Source of the DNA: a bacterium
GTDB lineage: Bacteria > UBA10199 > DSSB01
NCBI GenBank assembly: GCA_030426445.1
Contig: JAUHYS010000012.1
Coordinates: 1 to 16,993 of the forward strand
Length of the DNA stretch: 16,993 nt
Reading direction: 5' to 3'
Position numbers and translations under genes: made by a program
Notes under the pieces: model-generated
What the model saw: only the letters and a program-made list of their open reading frames with translations
Told to the model about the DNA's origin: nothing
The model's database searches: none
Shown: positions 1-6,879 of the stretch, piece after piece
Numbering within the stretch: the first letter of the stretch is position 1
Layout: every line of letters begins with the position of its first letter

Positions 1-64
1 TTTTATTTTCCATGCAGATTCTTTAATCTTATCCATAAGATAAATCAAGAGGGTGTTGAAAAAT

Positions 65-98
65 AAAAAACCCACTCGCCCCCTAAAACGAGTGGATT
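65..98. terminator. Bidirectional hairpin terminator
   Basis: A perfect 7-bp stem, CCACTCG (72-78) with CGAGTGG (89-95), encloses a 10-nt loop. It is flanked by A6 on the left and T-rich sequence on the right, so either strand gives a hairpin followed by U residues. It sits just after the minus-strand frame that ends at 134 and probably belonged to the decayed insertion sequence. A 34-nt relative lies at 1629-1662 (28 of 34 positions identical). Confidence 0.6.
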
Positions 99-191
99 TT
101 TTATTTTGAATCTGATGAATCTGAATGAAATTCCTATTCCACAGTGATATTGTAGACTACATCTGTACAAAACTCAAAGGTAGAAATACTT

Positions 192-317
192 CTAAATGTC
201 TATTATGTGATTCGTATCTTTTTGAAGATAATAGGTAGTAACCAATTTGCCTAGTTTTTTCCAAGGTATCACTGCTTTCATCCCATCAAAAAAAATCTCA
301 CAGCATAATTTATTCTT
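192..317 (-). pseudogene. IS5-family transposase N-terminal remnant
   Basis: Read on the minus strand, this segment encodes EIFFDGMKAVIPWKKLGKLV followed by TTYYLQKD and a stop at 192-194. The pattern REFL-xEM-xxVIPW-xxL-xxL-xxxYY is the characteristic start of IS5-family (DDE) transposases, just before the usual NGRPP segment, which is absent here. The frame is closed upstream by a stop at 321-323 and continues downstream only in a different frame, so the gene is broken by deletion and frameshift. The family call rests on recognising the motif by eye. It cannot encode an active enzyme. Confidence 0.5.
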
Positions 318-455
318 ACCTTAAGCTAGGCTCATAAAGTTTAATTGAGACACCCAATTTCTCCTATTTAAAGACTTTCCAGATACTTATCTCATTACTC
401 TATTTTTGTTTCGTTTTTACAGGGCCCTTAACTTTTTTAAAGATTTGTCTATGTC

Positions 456-484
456 TTGACTTTGCTTTTATTGAGGGGCACAAT
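456..484 (+). promoter_or_regulatory. Candidate sigma-70 promoter for the 586 gene
   Basis: A TTGACT -35 box (456-461) is followed, after 17 bp, by CACAAT (479-484) as a possible -10. Transcription would start near 491 and leave a leader of about 95 nt. The leader contains an inverted repeat AGGTAA (500-505) / TTACCT (511-516) with a 5-nt spacer. The -10 matches consensus at only four of six positions. Confidence 0.35.
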
Positions 485-585
485 TCTAATTATCGGGTAA
501 GGTAAAATCATTACCTATCGACAATTTCAATATAACTATAATGCTGTCGAATTTTATATTTCGATGGACGGGAGGAGTGCGTGTT

Positions 586-1557
586 ATGAAGAATATAAAT
601 GTAAGAAATCTATTTGTGTTGATCTTTGTTTTTGCAATGTCGAGTCTAGCCTTTTCAAAGGCTCAAGCTCATCCGGACGATGATATTCCGGAGTTGCCTT
701 GGGGAGATAAAGATTCATTAACTATTAATTTAACTTCTGGAGATATCTGGGTGCCAGGAGAATATGTGATGCAGCAACCGGGTCTCTGTACCCAAGAAGA
801 TGTGGGTCAAGCAGAAATCAAAGTAAGGTGGAATAAAAACAGTGACAAAGTGACTGTTCATGGAAAGTTTCATACACTAGAACCTAACCCTTCAGTTACA
901 TGGCAATTTGACCCCTCGCGGCCTGCGCCTTTTGCTCGTTATACCGAAGGCGGTATTACTAATGGCGATTACTATATGGTCATGTTTGTTAGATTTTTTG
1001 ATGAAGTGAAGCAGTTTGCTTGGGACTCAAGTACGGGAGATTTAATTTGTATGGTTGAGGATGCAACTTGCAATGCAAATATTCCAGTGGATGCAATACT
1101 TGATTATCGTCCAGTAGGGAGAGCACTATGGTTTGGCCCTATGCAACCAAACCCCGATGGTAAAATTAATGAAAAATTCCATATTTCTTATAGCCAAATG
1201 TTAGACTCCACAGGAGGTAGTGGAATGATTGCGACTCAAGTAGAGGGAAAATACAATGATTTTTCCACTATCAATCTTTATTACAATGGTAATAATGCTG
1301 GAGTTCCAGATGGAGCTGCAAGCTTTGATGATTTTATTAATTTAATTAATAATGGTGGAACCAGTTTCTTTAACTTAGCGGTTTTACCAAATCCAGTGCC
1401 CGATTTTATGCAGCTACGTTATGGCAATGTTAATGTCGCTACAGCAGTGCTTAATGGTGAACCTTTTGGCTATCCATTTCCTCAGCTTTGTCCTTGTGGT
1501 CAAGAGTTTCAGGTTCCCTTTGATTGGCCTAATACTCAAGCTGTTTGTATTCCTTAG
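586..1557 (+). CDS. Secreted Cys-containing protein of unknown function
   Basis: This encodes a 323-residue exported protein that I do not recognise. I chose the ATG at 586 because GGAGGAG (571-577) sits 8 nt upstream and the protein then begins with a good Sec signal: MKN, a hydrophobic stretch to about residue 23, and a likely cleavage after AQA (26-28). An in-frame ATG at 541 would add 15 residues in front of the signal and has no ribosome site. The mature part has six cysteines (68, 155, 162, 302, 304, 321), enough for three disulfides, with a CPC motif and a Cys near the C-terminus. It is rich in Gly, Asn, Asp and aromatic residues, which suggests an extracellular beta-rich fold. There is no lipobox or membrane anchor. 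It is monocistronic: a promoter lies upstream and a strong terminator follows. Related hairpin repeats on both sides suggest it sits in a region disturbed by insertion sequences. Confidence 0.8.
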   Translation: MKNINVRNLFVLIFVFAMSSLAFSKAQAHPDDDIPELPWGDKDSLTINLTSGDIWVPGEYVMQQPGLCTQEDVGQAEIKVRWNKNSDKVTVHGKFHTLEPNPSVTWQFDPSRPAPFARYTEGGITNGDYYMVMFVRFFDEVKQFAWDSSTGDLICMVEDATCNANIPVDAILDYRPVGRALWFGPMQPNPDGKINEKFHISYSQMLDSTGGSGMIATQVEGKYNDFSTINLYYNGNNAGVPDGAASFDDFINLINNGGTSFFNLAVLPNPVPDFMQLRYGNVNVATAVLNGEPFGYPFPQLCPCGQEFQVPFDWPNTQAVCIP

Positions 1558-1586
1558 GCTAGCTACTTTAAATTATTTAATAATAG

Positions 1587-1627
1587 TATGCCCGGATATG
1601 TGTTAAGCATAGACCGGGTATTTTTTT
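1587..1627 (+). terminator. Rho-independent terminator of the 586 gene
   Basis: The stem TGCCCGG (1589-1595) pairs with CCGGGTA (1614-1620), 7 bp including one G-U pair, and is followed at once by T7 (1621-1627). It lies 30 nt after the stop codon. Confidence 0.8.
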
Positions 1628-1628
1628 A

Positions 1629-1662
1629 AAAAAAACCACTCACTCCTTAAAACGATTGGGTT
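1629..1662 (-). terminator. Diverged copy of the 65-98 hairpin; terminator of ABC operon
   Basis: This 34-nt segment matches 65-98 at 28 positions. On the minus strand it reads CCAATC, loop, GAGTGG and then T7-8, so it can end transcription of the ABC exporter operon although the stem has one mismatch. The similarity also reaches the preceding minus-strand frame: both copies are preceded by a reading frame ending in YN..VE-stop (stops at 134-136 and 1676-1678). This suggests two remnants of one element. Confidence 0.5.
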
Positions 1663-1693
1663 ATAATGTTTACTGCTATTCTACATTATAACC
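1659..1693. repeat. 11-bp perfect inverted repeat in convergent intergenic region
   Basis: GGTTATAATGT (1659-1669) and ACATTATAACC (1683-1693) are perfect inverted repeats around a 13-nt spacer, between the convergent 586 gene and the ABC operon. It may be an extra transcription-stop or mRNA-stabilising hairpin for the minus-strand operon. Neither side has its own T-run directly adjacent. Confidence 0.6.
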
Positions 1694-1705
1694 TATTTGT
1701 TTGAT

Positions 1706-1729
1706 ACCTAAAGAAAGACCTAAAGAAAG
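1706..1729. repeat. 12-bp tandem repeat (two copies)
   Basis: ACCTAAAGAAAG occurs twice in direct succession (1706-1717 and 1718-1729), just downstream of the ABC permease stop codon. No function is evident. Confidence 0.7.
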
Positions 1730-1734
1730 AGCTA

Positions 1735-2493
1735 CTAAACTAAAATTCTTCTGACAATTCTTTTAATCGCAATCAGGCTAATTACGATTGCGGTCATTAA
1801 CATTAATAAGGTCGCTAATAAATCTTGCCATAGTAATTGACCTGCAAAAAGATTTCTCGCCACGCGGACCGCATGAGTTAAAGGTAAAACCTGAGCTAAA
1901 TATTTAGCCCAGGTGGGTAGTTTATCCAAGGGAAAGAAAGTTCCGGAAAAGACAAACATTGGGGAGATAAACAGCGTAAAATAATAGGAGAAAAAATCAT
2001 AATTGCGGGCAAAAGAAGTCATGAGCATGCCAATGCTCGAAAATAATAATCCAGTTACAGTCATTAAAATAGGCATGAGCAAAATAGTCCAAGAATTTAG
2101 TAAGCCAAAGAAGGCCAACACAATAAAAATAACACAGCTTGTAATCAGAGATTTTGTGGTGGCCCAAAGGATTTCTACGCCCACAACTTCTTCCATTGAG
2201 ACCGGTGTCATCGCGATACCATGAAAAGTTTTTTGAGTTTCCAGTCGGGTGTAAGAGCTGAAAGTGGCTTCAAAACTAGAACCATTCATCATCGAAGTAA
2301 TGACAATCGCAGGCGCAATAAAAGCGACATAGCTGATTTCCCCCATGCCCTCAATATAGCGACCCAGTCCAAACCCCATGGCAACTAAATAAATGAGTGG
2401 CTCCCCAAAATGAGTTACCAAAGACGCTGCCAGGTATTTCTGCCAGACAATCATATCGCGGCGCCAGACTTTAAAAATGCGATAGCTTAACAT
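1735..2493 (-). CDS. ABC-2 type exporter permease, NodJ-like
   Basis: This is the membrane subunit of an ABC-2 type exporter in the inner membrane. It has 252 residues, the usual length for NodJ/DrrB-type permeases. The order is typical: a short cytoplasmic N-terminus with WRRD, a first membrane segment near 30-50, several hydrophobic helices, and the family signature region around residues 170-215, where SPMFVFSGTFFPLD is followed by LP-xWAKYLAQVLPLTH. That segment closely matches the ABC-2 permease consensus (SGxxFPLxxLPxWL-xxxxxxPLTH). Its ATG directly follows the stop codon of the ATPase gene with no gap (TAA then ATG), so the two are translationally coupled. NodJ relatives export lipo-oligosaccharide in rhizobia, but many bacteria without nodulation genes carry this pair. 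No nod genes are visible here, so the substrate is unknown. Confidence 0.85.
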   Translation of the reverse strand: MLSYRIFKVWRRDMIVWQKYLAASLVTHFGEPLIYLVAMGFGLGRYIEGMGEISYVAFIAPAIVITSMMNGSSFEATFSSYTRLETQKTFHGIAMTPVSMEEVVGVEILWATTKSLITSCVIFIVLAFFGLLNSWTILLMPILMTVTGLLFSSIGMLMTSFARNYDFFSYYFTLFISPMFVFSGTFFPLDKLPTWAKYLAQVLPLTHAVRVARNLFAGQLLWQDLLATLLMLMTAIVISLIAIKRIVRRILV

Positions 2494-3477
2494 TTAATCT
2501 CTTAAATCCCTTCCTGTTAAATGTAAAAAAACATCTTCCAATCCAGCAGGTCTTAATTGAAAAGAGTTTTGTTGAATTTCTGGGTGTTCTTGTAGTAGAT
2601 TAATTTTATTGCCTTTGAGTTTAGCAAAAAGCGTATCCCCAATAATCTCAATTTCAATCTCGGAGCCATTTTTGCTGTACTTTTTTTGTAACTTATTAAA
2701 TTTAGTTTTATAGTCTTCCAATAGTTGAGCGGTTCCTCGCATTTCCAAAACTTCATGGCCAACATGTTCAAGAATTAAGTCTTTAGGTTTTCCTCGAGCT
2801 AAGACTTTACCGTGATCCATAATAATGAGGCGATCACATAAAAGCTCTGCTTCCTCCATGTAGTGAGTCGTCAAAACCATGGTAACGCCTTGGGAAATGA
2901 GTTGACGCAGTCGATGCCAGATATTGTGACGTGCTTGTGGGTCCAGTCCTGTAGTGGGTTCATCCAAAATTAATACTTTAGGTTGGTTGATCAATGCGCG
3001 AGCGATCAAGAGGCGGCGACGCATGCCTCCGGAAAGAGTTTGTATTTTTGCGTTTTGCTTTTCTTGAAGCTCAAAAAATTCGAGTAGCTCTTCGGTTTTT
3101 TTCTTAGCTGTTTTTTTTTCAATGTCAAAATAGGTCGCGTAGAGTAAAAGGTTTTGTTTTACGGATAAATCGGGGTCTAGGTTGTCTTCCTGCGGGACTA
3201 CACCAAGTTCGGCTTTAATTTCCCGAGGATATTTCTGAGTTTCACCTTTGAGAACATGCAAGCTTCCCGAAGAAGGGTCTGAAAAGCAATAGATCATTCG
3301 CATTGTGCTGCTTTTTCCAGCTCCATTGGGCCCTAAAAATCCAAAGCACTCACCGGAAAAAATTTCAAAATCAATCGAATCAACAGCAGTAAAATGATCA
3401 AATTTTTTAGAAAGTTGCGCTGCCTTGATCAAAATTTTATTATTATGTTCAATATTGTTATTCATAGTTTTTATCAT
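2494..3477 (-). CDS. ABC exporter ATP-binding subunit, NodI-like
   Basis: This is the nucleotide-binding subunit that drives the exporter encoded next to it. All ABC ATPase motifs are intact in the 327 residues: Walker A GPNGAGKSS (49-57), Q-loop Gln (about 96, in GVVPQEDNL), signature LSGGM (148-152), Walker B VLILDEP (168-174), D-loop GLDP (177-180) and H-loop His (205, in TTHYMEEA). A C-terminal domain of about 100 residues follows (230-327), as in NodI/DrrA-type subunits. The PQEDNLD segment after the Q-loop is typical of the NodI subgroup. ATG codons at 3477 and 3465 are both possible; an AAGGA about 13 nt before the first slightly favours 3477. It is the first gene of a two-gene operon and is divergent from the 3736 gene across a 258-bp AT-rich spacer. 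Confidence 0.9.
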   Translation of the reverse strand: MIKTMNNNIEHNNKILIKAAQLSKKFDHFTAVDSIDFEIFSGECFGFLGPNGAGKSSTMRMIYCFSDPSSGSLHVLKGETQKYPREIKAELGVVPQEDNLDPDLSVKQNLLLYATYFDIEKKTAKKKTEELLEFFELQEKQNAKIQTLSGGMRRRLLIARALINQPKVLILDEPTTGLDPQARHNIWHRLRQLISQGVTMVLTTHYMEEAELLCDRLIIMDHGKVLARGKPKDLILEHVGHEVLEMRGTAQLLEDYKTKFNKLQKKYSKNGSEIEIEIIGDTLFAKLKGNKINLLQEHPEIQQNSFQLRPAGLEDVFLHLTGRDLRD

Positions 3478-3603
3478 AGCGAATCAATCGTCCTTGGCGA
3501 ATTTATTTTCCCTATTTTCCTATATTATCTATAGTTATTTTAACTCAATGATATTATTAAAATATTTATAATTATCGTAATTTCCTATGATTTTCCCTGT
3601 TTT

Positions 3604-3696
3604 CCCTCAATAAATAATGCTTGTTTTTCTTGATCTGAAATTTGCAAAACTTTTTTCCTAAAAGGTCGTTTAGTTTCTTCAACCCTCAATAAATAA
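3604..3696. repeat. 14-bp direct repeat in divergent intergenic region
   Basis: CCCTCAATAAATAA occurs at 3604-3617 and again at 3683-3696, starts 79 bp apart, in the spacer between the divergent ABC operon and the 3736 gene. The same spacer has repeated TTTTCCCT-like pyrimidine tracts (about 3505, 3592 and 3600). They may be regulator sites or leftovers of a duplication. No convincing promoter was assigned. Confidence 0.5.
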
Positions 3697-3735
3697 ATTT
3701 TTTTTTCAGATCTAGAAAATCCCGAGGAGATTTCT

Positions 3736-5562
3736 ATGCGTCATTTTATCTTTTTTACACTTCTATTTTATTTTATGAATTTACCTGTTCTTGCAGGTAC
3801 AGTTGAAAGGTTTGGTGAGCTTTCACTAGATTCTCTTAATGCCGAACAAGTATTAGGTTCTGACTTTGAAGACATTGTTGTAAAAAAAATGAAGGCCGCT
3901 GATATCGTAGGTTTAAGTTTAGCCATTGTTGGTCCAAAGGGCTTGGTTTATGCAAAAAGTTTTGGTTATGAAGATAAAGCTAATAAAGTTCCCGTGACGG
4001 AAAAAAGTGTTTTTCGAATTGGAGAACTTTCGGAACTCATGACAGCAAGTTTAGTTTTACAATTAGTCGAAAGAGGAAAACTGATTTTAGAAGACCCCGT
4101 GGAAAAATATCTGCCTGAGTTAAATATTTCTAGCTTTCAACAAAATTCTTTCAAGCAAAAACTAAAAATAAGACATTTACTTGCTCATTATTCAGGTTTG
4201 CCTAGCTATGTGCCGAAAAATTCTTGGGGAAGGCAGGTGCCCACTGTTACAGAAATCATTGCACAGCTTAATCAAGATCACTTTGCTTTTAGTCCAGGTC
4301 AGACTTATCAGTATTCCAGTATTAATTACTTACTGCTGGGTCATATCGTCGAAAAAGTATCTGGCCAAAGTTTAGATGCTTATGCGCAAGAAAATTTGTT
4401 TCGGCCTTTAAATATGGAAAATTCCAGTTTTGACTTTGAGCGTGCGCTTCAAAACCAGGTAAGTCGAGGCTATCGCAATGGGAAAAATTATCAATTATTA
4501 CCGACACGTGATTACCCCAATGATGGGATGTTTTCGAGTATCAAAGATTTAAGTCATTGGTTGCAACTTTTAATAAATCAAGAGGCTAGTCAGGGCCCTG
4601 TTTTAAAAAAATCAAGCATTACAGAAATGCTTCGCCCCCAGTTTTTAGATTCGGTTTATAATTTTGAATTAGAAAAAGGTTTGGGATGGAAGCTCGATAG
4701 CGAACTTATGGATCTTAAAGGCGTTGGCCGGGTTGCTTGGCAGGCAGGAGAAATGCCTCAATTTCAATCTCGTCTTATTTTTCTGCCCGATCAAAAATTA
4801 GCCGCTGTTTTATTAAGCAATACTAAAGTCGATAAACATAAAGGGAATGAAAAGCTGTCCCTTGGAAAAATTTTGGTCGAAGGTCTCCAGCGAGTGCTCA
4901 AAAAAAGAGATATTGCTTTACAAAAAGAAAACGTTTCCCCATTGCCTCCAAAAATAAAAAATCTTACAAAGGATTTATCTTCATGGTCAGGAGATTATTT
5001 GACTCCGGGCATGGGTGTATTTCAATTAAAAATCCAAGATGGAAAAGTCATAGCCAAACTAAAAGGTGTGCCAGCTTCGGCTCTTCTTGTCCCAAGGGAA
5101 GAAAATTTATTTTCTTTGGAGCTTAAAGTTTTGGGTTTACTAAAAGTCAAACCCAAAGCACTTCAACGCTATTTATTTTCTTTTAAAGAAATCAATGAAC
5201 AAAAAATTTTATTGCTCCATGATTATAATAAATCGCCCACTAAGAAATATTTTACAGCCCAAAAAATTAGTCTAAAGCCACTGGATGTTTTATGGCAAAA
5301 ACGTACAGGTAATTTTAGGCGCATCGAATTGAGTGATCACTGGTTGAAACATAAGCATAAAAATAATCAATTAAAGATTGTATTGAAGGAAAATAAACTT
5401 TTTGCGAAGTTTGATAAGTTTTTATATCCGATTATTCCACAAAATGGACAAGAAGCCTTGTTAATGAATGCTCTCTTAGAGAGGGGCATCAAGTTAAAGT
5501 GGATTAAAAAAAATGGAAAAGAGTATTTACGTTATGCAGGGGTTTTGTATGAGAAAAAATAG
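3736..5562 (+). CDS. Secreted beta-lactamase-fold protein, catalytic residues lost
   Basis: This 608-residue protein belongs to the serine beta-lactamase-related family (class C / DD-peptidase fold, residues about 40-365). It has a Sec signal peptide (cleavage likely near LAG, residues 19-21) and a GAGGAG ribosome site 7 nt before the ATG. Family landmarks are clear: FRIG at 93-96, KIRHLLAHYSGLP at 144-156, YQYSSINYLLLG at 191-202, LFRPLNM at 221-227. The active-site motifs are not intact. The S-x-x-K motif reads ELSE (97-100), so Ser and Lys are both Glu. The Y-x-N motif reads Y193-S-S195. The H/K-x-G motif reads Q336-A-G338. The C-terminal part (about 390-608) contains two beta-rich segments like the lipocalin-like domains that follow many such hydrolases. 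I infer a periplasmic or extracellular binding or scaffold protein rather than an active hydrolase. It should not be read as antibiotic resistance. Confidence 0.8.
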   Translation: MRHFIFFTLLFYFMNLPVLAGTVERFGELSLDSLNAEQVLGSDFEDIVVKKMKAADIVGLSLAIVGPKGLVYAKSFGYEDKANKVPVTEKSVFRIGELSELMTASLVLQLVERGKLILEDPVEKYLPELNISSFQQNSFKQKLKIRHLLAHYSGLPSYVPKNSWGRQVPTVTEIIAQLNQDHFAFSPGQTYQYSSINYLLLGHIVEKVSGQSLDAYAQENLFRPLNMENSSFDFERALQNQVSRGYRNGKNYQLLPTRDYPNDGMFSSIKDLSHWLQLLINQEASQGPVLKKSSITEMLRPQFLDSVYNFELEKGLGWKLDSELMDLKGVGRVAWQAGEMPQFQSRLIFLPDQKLAAVLLSNTKVDKHKGNEKLSLGKILVEGLQRVLKKRDIALQKENVSPLPPKIKNLTKDLSSWSGDYLTPGMGVFQLKIQDGKVIAKLKGVPASALLVPREENLFSLELKVLGLLKVKPKALQRYLFSFKEINEQKILLLHDYNKSPTKKYFTAQKISLKPLDVLWQKRTGNFRRIELSDHWLKHKHKNNQLKIVLKENKLFAKFDKFLYPIIPQNGQEALLMNALLERGIKLKWIKKNGKEYLRYAGVLYEKK

Positions 5563-5623
5563 TCGATTTTTTTATAAATTTAAAACTTGAAATATCCAAA
5601 CTTAAAATTTAAAATAGCCAACT

Positions 5624-6808
5624 ATGTATATTTATAGGGAAATTTCTAAAAAAATTTTACGGATGGCTAAAGAATTTCCCGCGTTGCTATTAAGCGGAGC
5701 TCGACAAACGGGGAAAACTACTTTGGTTAAGCACCTCTTTCCTAAACACCATTGGGTCAGTCTTGACCTGCCCAGTGTGGCAGAACTTGCCGAGCAAAAT
5801 CCTGAGCAGTTTTTTCTACAGTTTCCTCCTCCAGTTATCATCGATGAAGTTCAATATGCACCTAAGCTTTTTCGTTATCTTAAGCTAAAAATTGATCAAG
5901 AGCGCCAAAAAAAAAGTCAGTATATTCTTACTGGATCACAAAAGTTTTCGCTGATGCAAAATGTATCCGAGAGTTTAGCAGGGCGTTGTGCTTTTGCTGA
6001 ACTGGACACCTGTTCTTTTCACGAAGTCAAAAAGCAATACGGAAAAAGTCCTACAAAAAAAATAGAGTTTTTAATTCGAGGTGGATTCCCAGAATTAATG
6101 ACCGAAGCACATCGATCTGCAAGTGATTTTTATCATGCCTATTTGGCTACCTATTTAGAGCGCGACATTCGGTCCCTCGTTCAGGTGGGAAATCTACGTG
6201 ACTTTGAAAGATTTATTCGGATGTGTGCACTGCGTACAGCTCAGCTCATCAATCTTAGTGAAATTTCTCGTGACGTCGGTATCTCTGCGACTAGCGCAAA
6301 ACAGTGGCTCTCTATTTTAGAAGCCTCCAATCAAATCTACTTGCTTGAGCCTTATTTTTCCAATCAAAGTAAACGCATGGTCAAAACCCCTAAAATTTTT
6401 TGGAGAGAAACCGGCTTATTATGTTTTTTACTAGGCATCCAAAACCAAAAACAACTTCAAAACAGCCCAATGCTAGGTTTTATTTGGGAAAACTTTTTAC
6501 TGGGTCAAATTTTGCGTGGTTTCCAAAAAAGCTCTCCGAACAAAACGCTTTGGTATTGGAGAGATCGTCACGGTCTCGAAGTTGACTTTTTGATCGAGCA
6601 AGGCTCTCAGCTAACTTTGCTAGAAGCAAAATGGTCAGAAAACCCCAGCTTACAGGATGCAGTTAACTTACAAAAGGTCTCAGAGTTATACTCCCCAAAA
6701 CTCAAAGTGATTAAAGCTATACTGAGCCGGGTAGATCAGAACCACCCTTTGAGTAAAAATATAAAGGCGATTAATGGTTTTGAAATTCAGGATTATTTAA
6801 AACTATGA
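5624..6808 (+). CDS. AAA-type ATPase with DUF4143 domain
   Basis: This is a cytoplasmic 394-residue protein of the widespread AAA_14/DUF4143 family. The N-terminal ATPase has a Walker A motif GARQTGKT (25-32), Walker B VIIDEVQ (71-77), a sensor-like ILTGSQ (101-106) and the family SLAGR segment (117-121). The YLERDIRSL motif (177-185) leads into the DUF4143 region (about 190-290), whose helices resemble a winged helix. Near the end, EVDFLI (319-324) and LLEAKW (332-337) form the restriction-endonuclease-like core usual in this family. Cellular function is not established for most members. No Shine-Dalgarno sequence precedes the ATG at 5624, but the start matches the usual family N-terminus (MYI-xRE). 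It lies 61 bp after the 3736 gene and 71 bp before the lipid operon, so read-through is possible. Confidence 0.85.
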   Translation: MYIYREISKKILRMAKEFPALLLSGARQTGKTTLVKHLFPKHHWVSLDLPSVAELAEQNPEQFFLQFPPPVIIDEVQYAPKLFRYLKLKIDQERQKKSQYILTGSQKFSLMQNVSESLAGRCAFAELDTCSFHEVKKQYGKSPTKKIEFLIRGGFPELMTEAHRSASDFYHAYLATYLERDIRSLVQVGNLRDFERFIRMCALRTAQLINLSEISRDVGISATSAKQWLSILEASNQIYLLEPYFSNQSKRMVKTPKIFWRETGLLCFLLGIQNQKQLQNSPMLGFIWENFLLGQILRGFQKSSPNKTLWYWRDRHGLEVDFLIEQGSQLTLLEAKWSENPSLQDAVNLQKVSELYSPKLKVIKAILSRVDQNHPLSKNIKAINGFEIQDYLKL

Positions 6809-6834
6809 AGTTTGTTAAGCTGTTTGCTATTTAG

Positions 6835-6872
6835 TTTTTATGAAACTTTTATGAAACGAAAAAATCTATAAG
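6835..6872 (+). promoter_or_regulatory. Pho-box-like 11-bp direct repeat plus -10 element
   Basis: TTTTATGAAAC is repeated in tandem at 6836-6846 and 6847-6857, a period of 11 bp. On the other strand it reads GTTTCAT-AAAA-GTTTCAT-AAAA, which matches 5 of 7 bases of the PhoB half-site CTGTCAT twice, with the correct 4-bp AT spacer. A TATAAG -10 box follows at 6867-6872. Transcription would then begin at about 6879-6880, essentially at the ATG, and no Shine-Dalgarno sequence is present, so the mRNA may be leaderless. Pattern-based inference in AT-rich DNA. Confidence 0.4.
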
Positions 6873-6879
6873 ATGACTT

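Larger units (their letters stand above)
51..355. mobile_element. Decayed IS5-family-like element (remnant)
   Basis: No intact gene is visible in the first 585 bases. This part looks like an internally deleted insertion sequence. Its outer ends carry short inverted repeats, GGGTGT at 51-56 and ACACCC at 350-355, the sort of sequence found at IS5-type ends. The minus strand holds a transposase N-terminal remnant near the right end, and near the left end a short frame ending at 134-136 (residues VVYNITVE then stop), followed by a hairpin terminator. No convincing target-site duplication is visible. Bases 356-455 hold nothing I can identify. The boundaries are inferred from six-base repeats only, so they are weak; the transposase remnant is the better evidence. 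Confidence 0.4.

Noticed and set aside
541..585. Upstream ATG extending the secreted protein by 15 residues
   Set aside because: No ribosome site before 541; the GGAGGAG at 571 and the signal peptide fit the ATG at 586.
1735..3477. Nodulation factor export (symbiosis) function
   Set aside because: NodI/NodJ-like pairs occur in many non-rhizobial bacteria and no nod synthesis genes are present, so only a general exporter call is supported.
3736..5562. Active beta-lactamase / antibiotic resistance gene
   Set aside because: The catalytic Ser and Lys are both replaced by Glu and the other motifs are altered.
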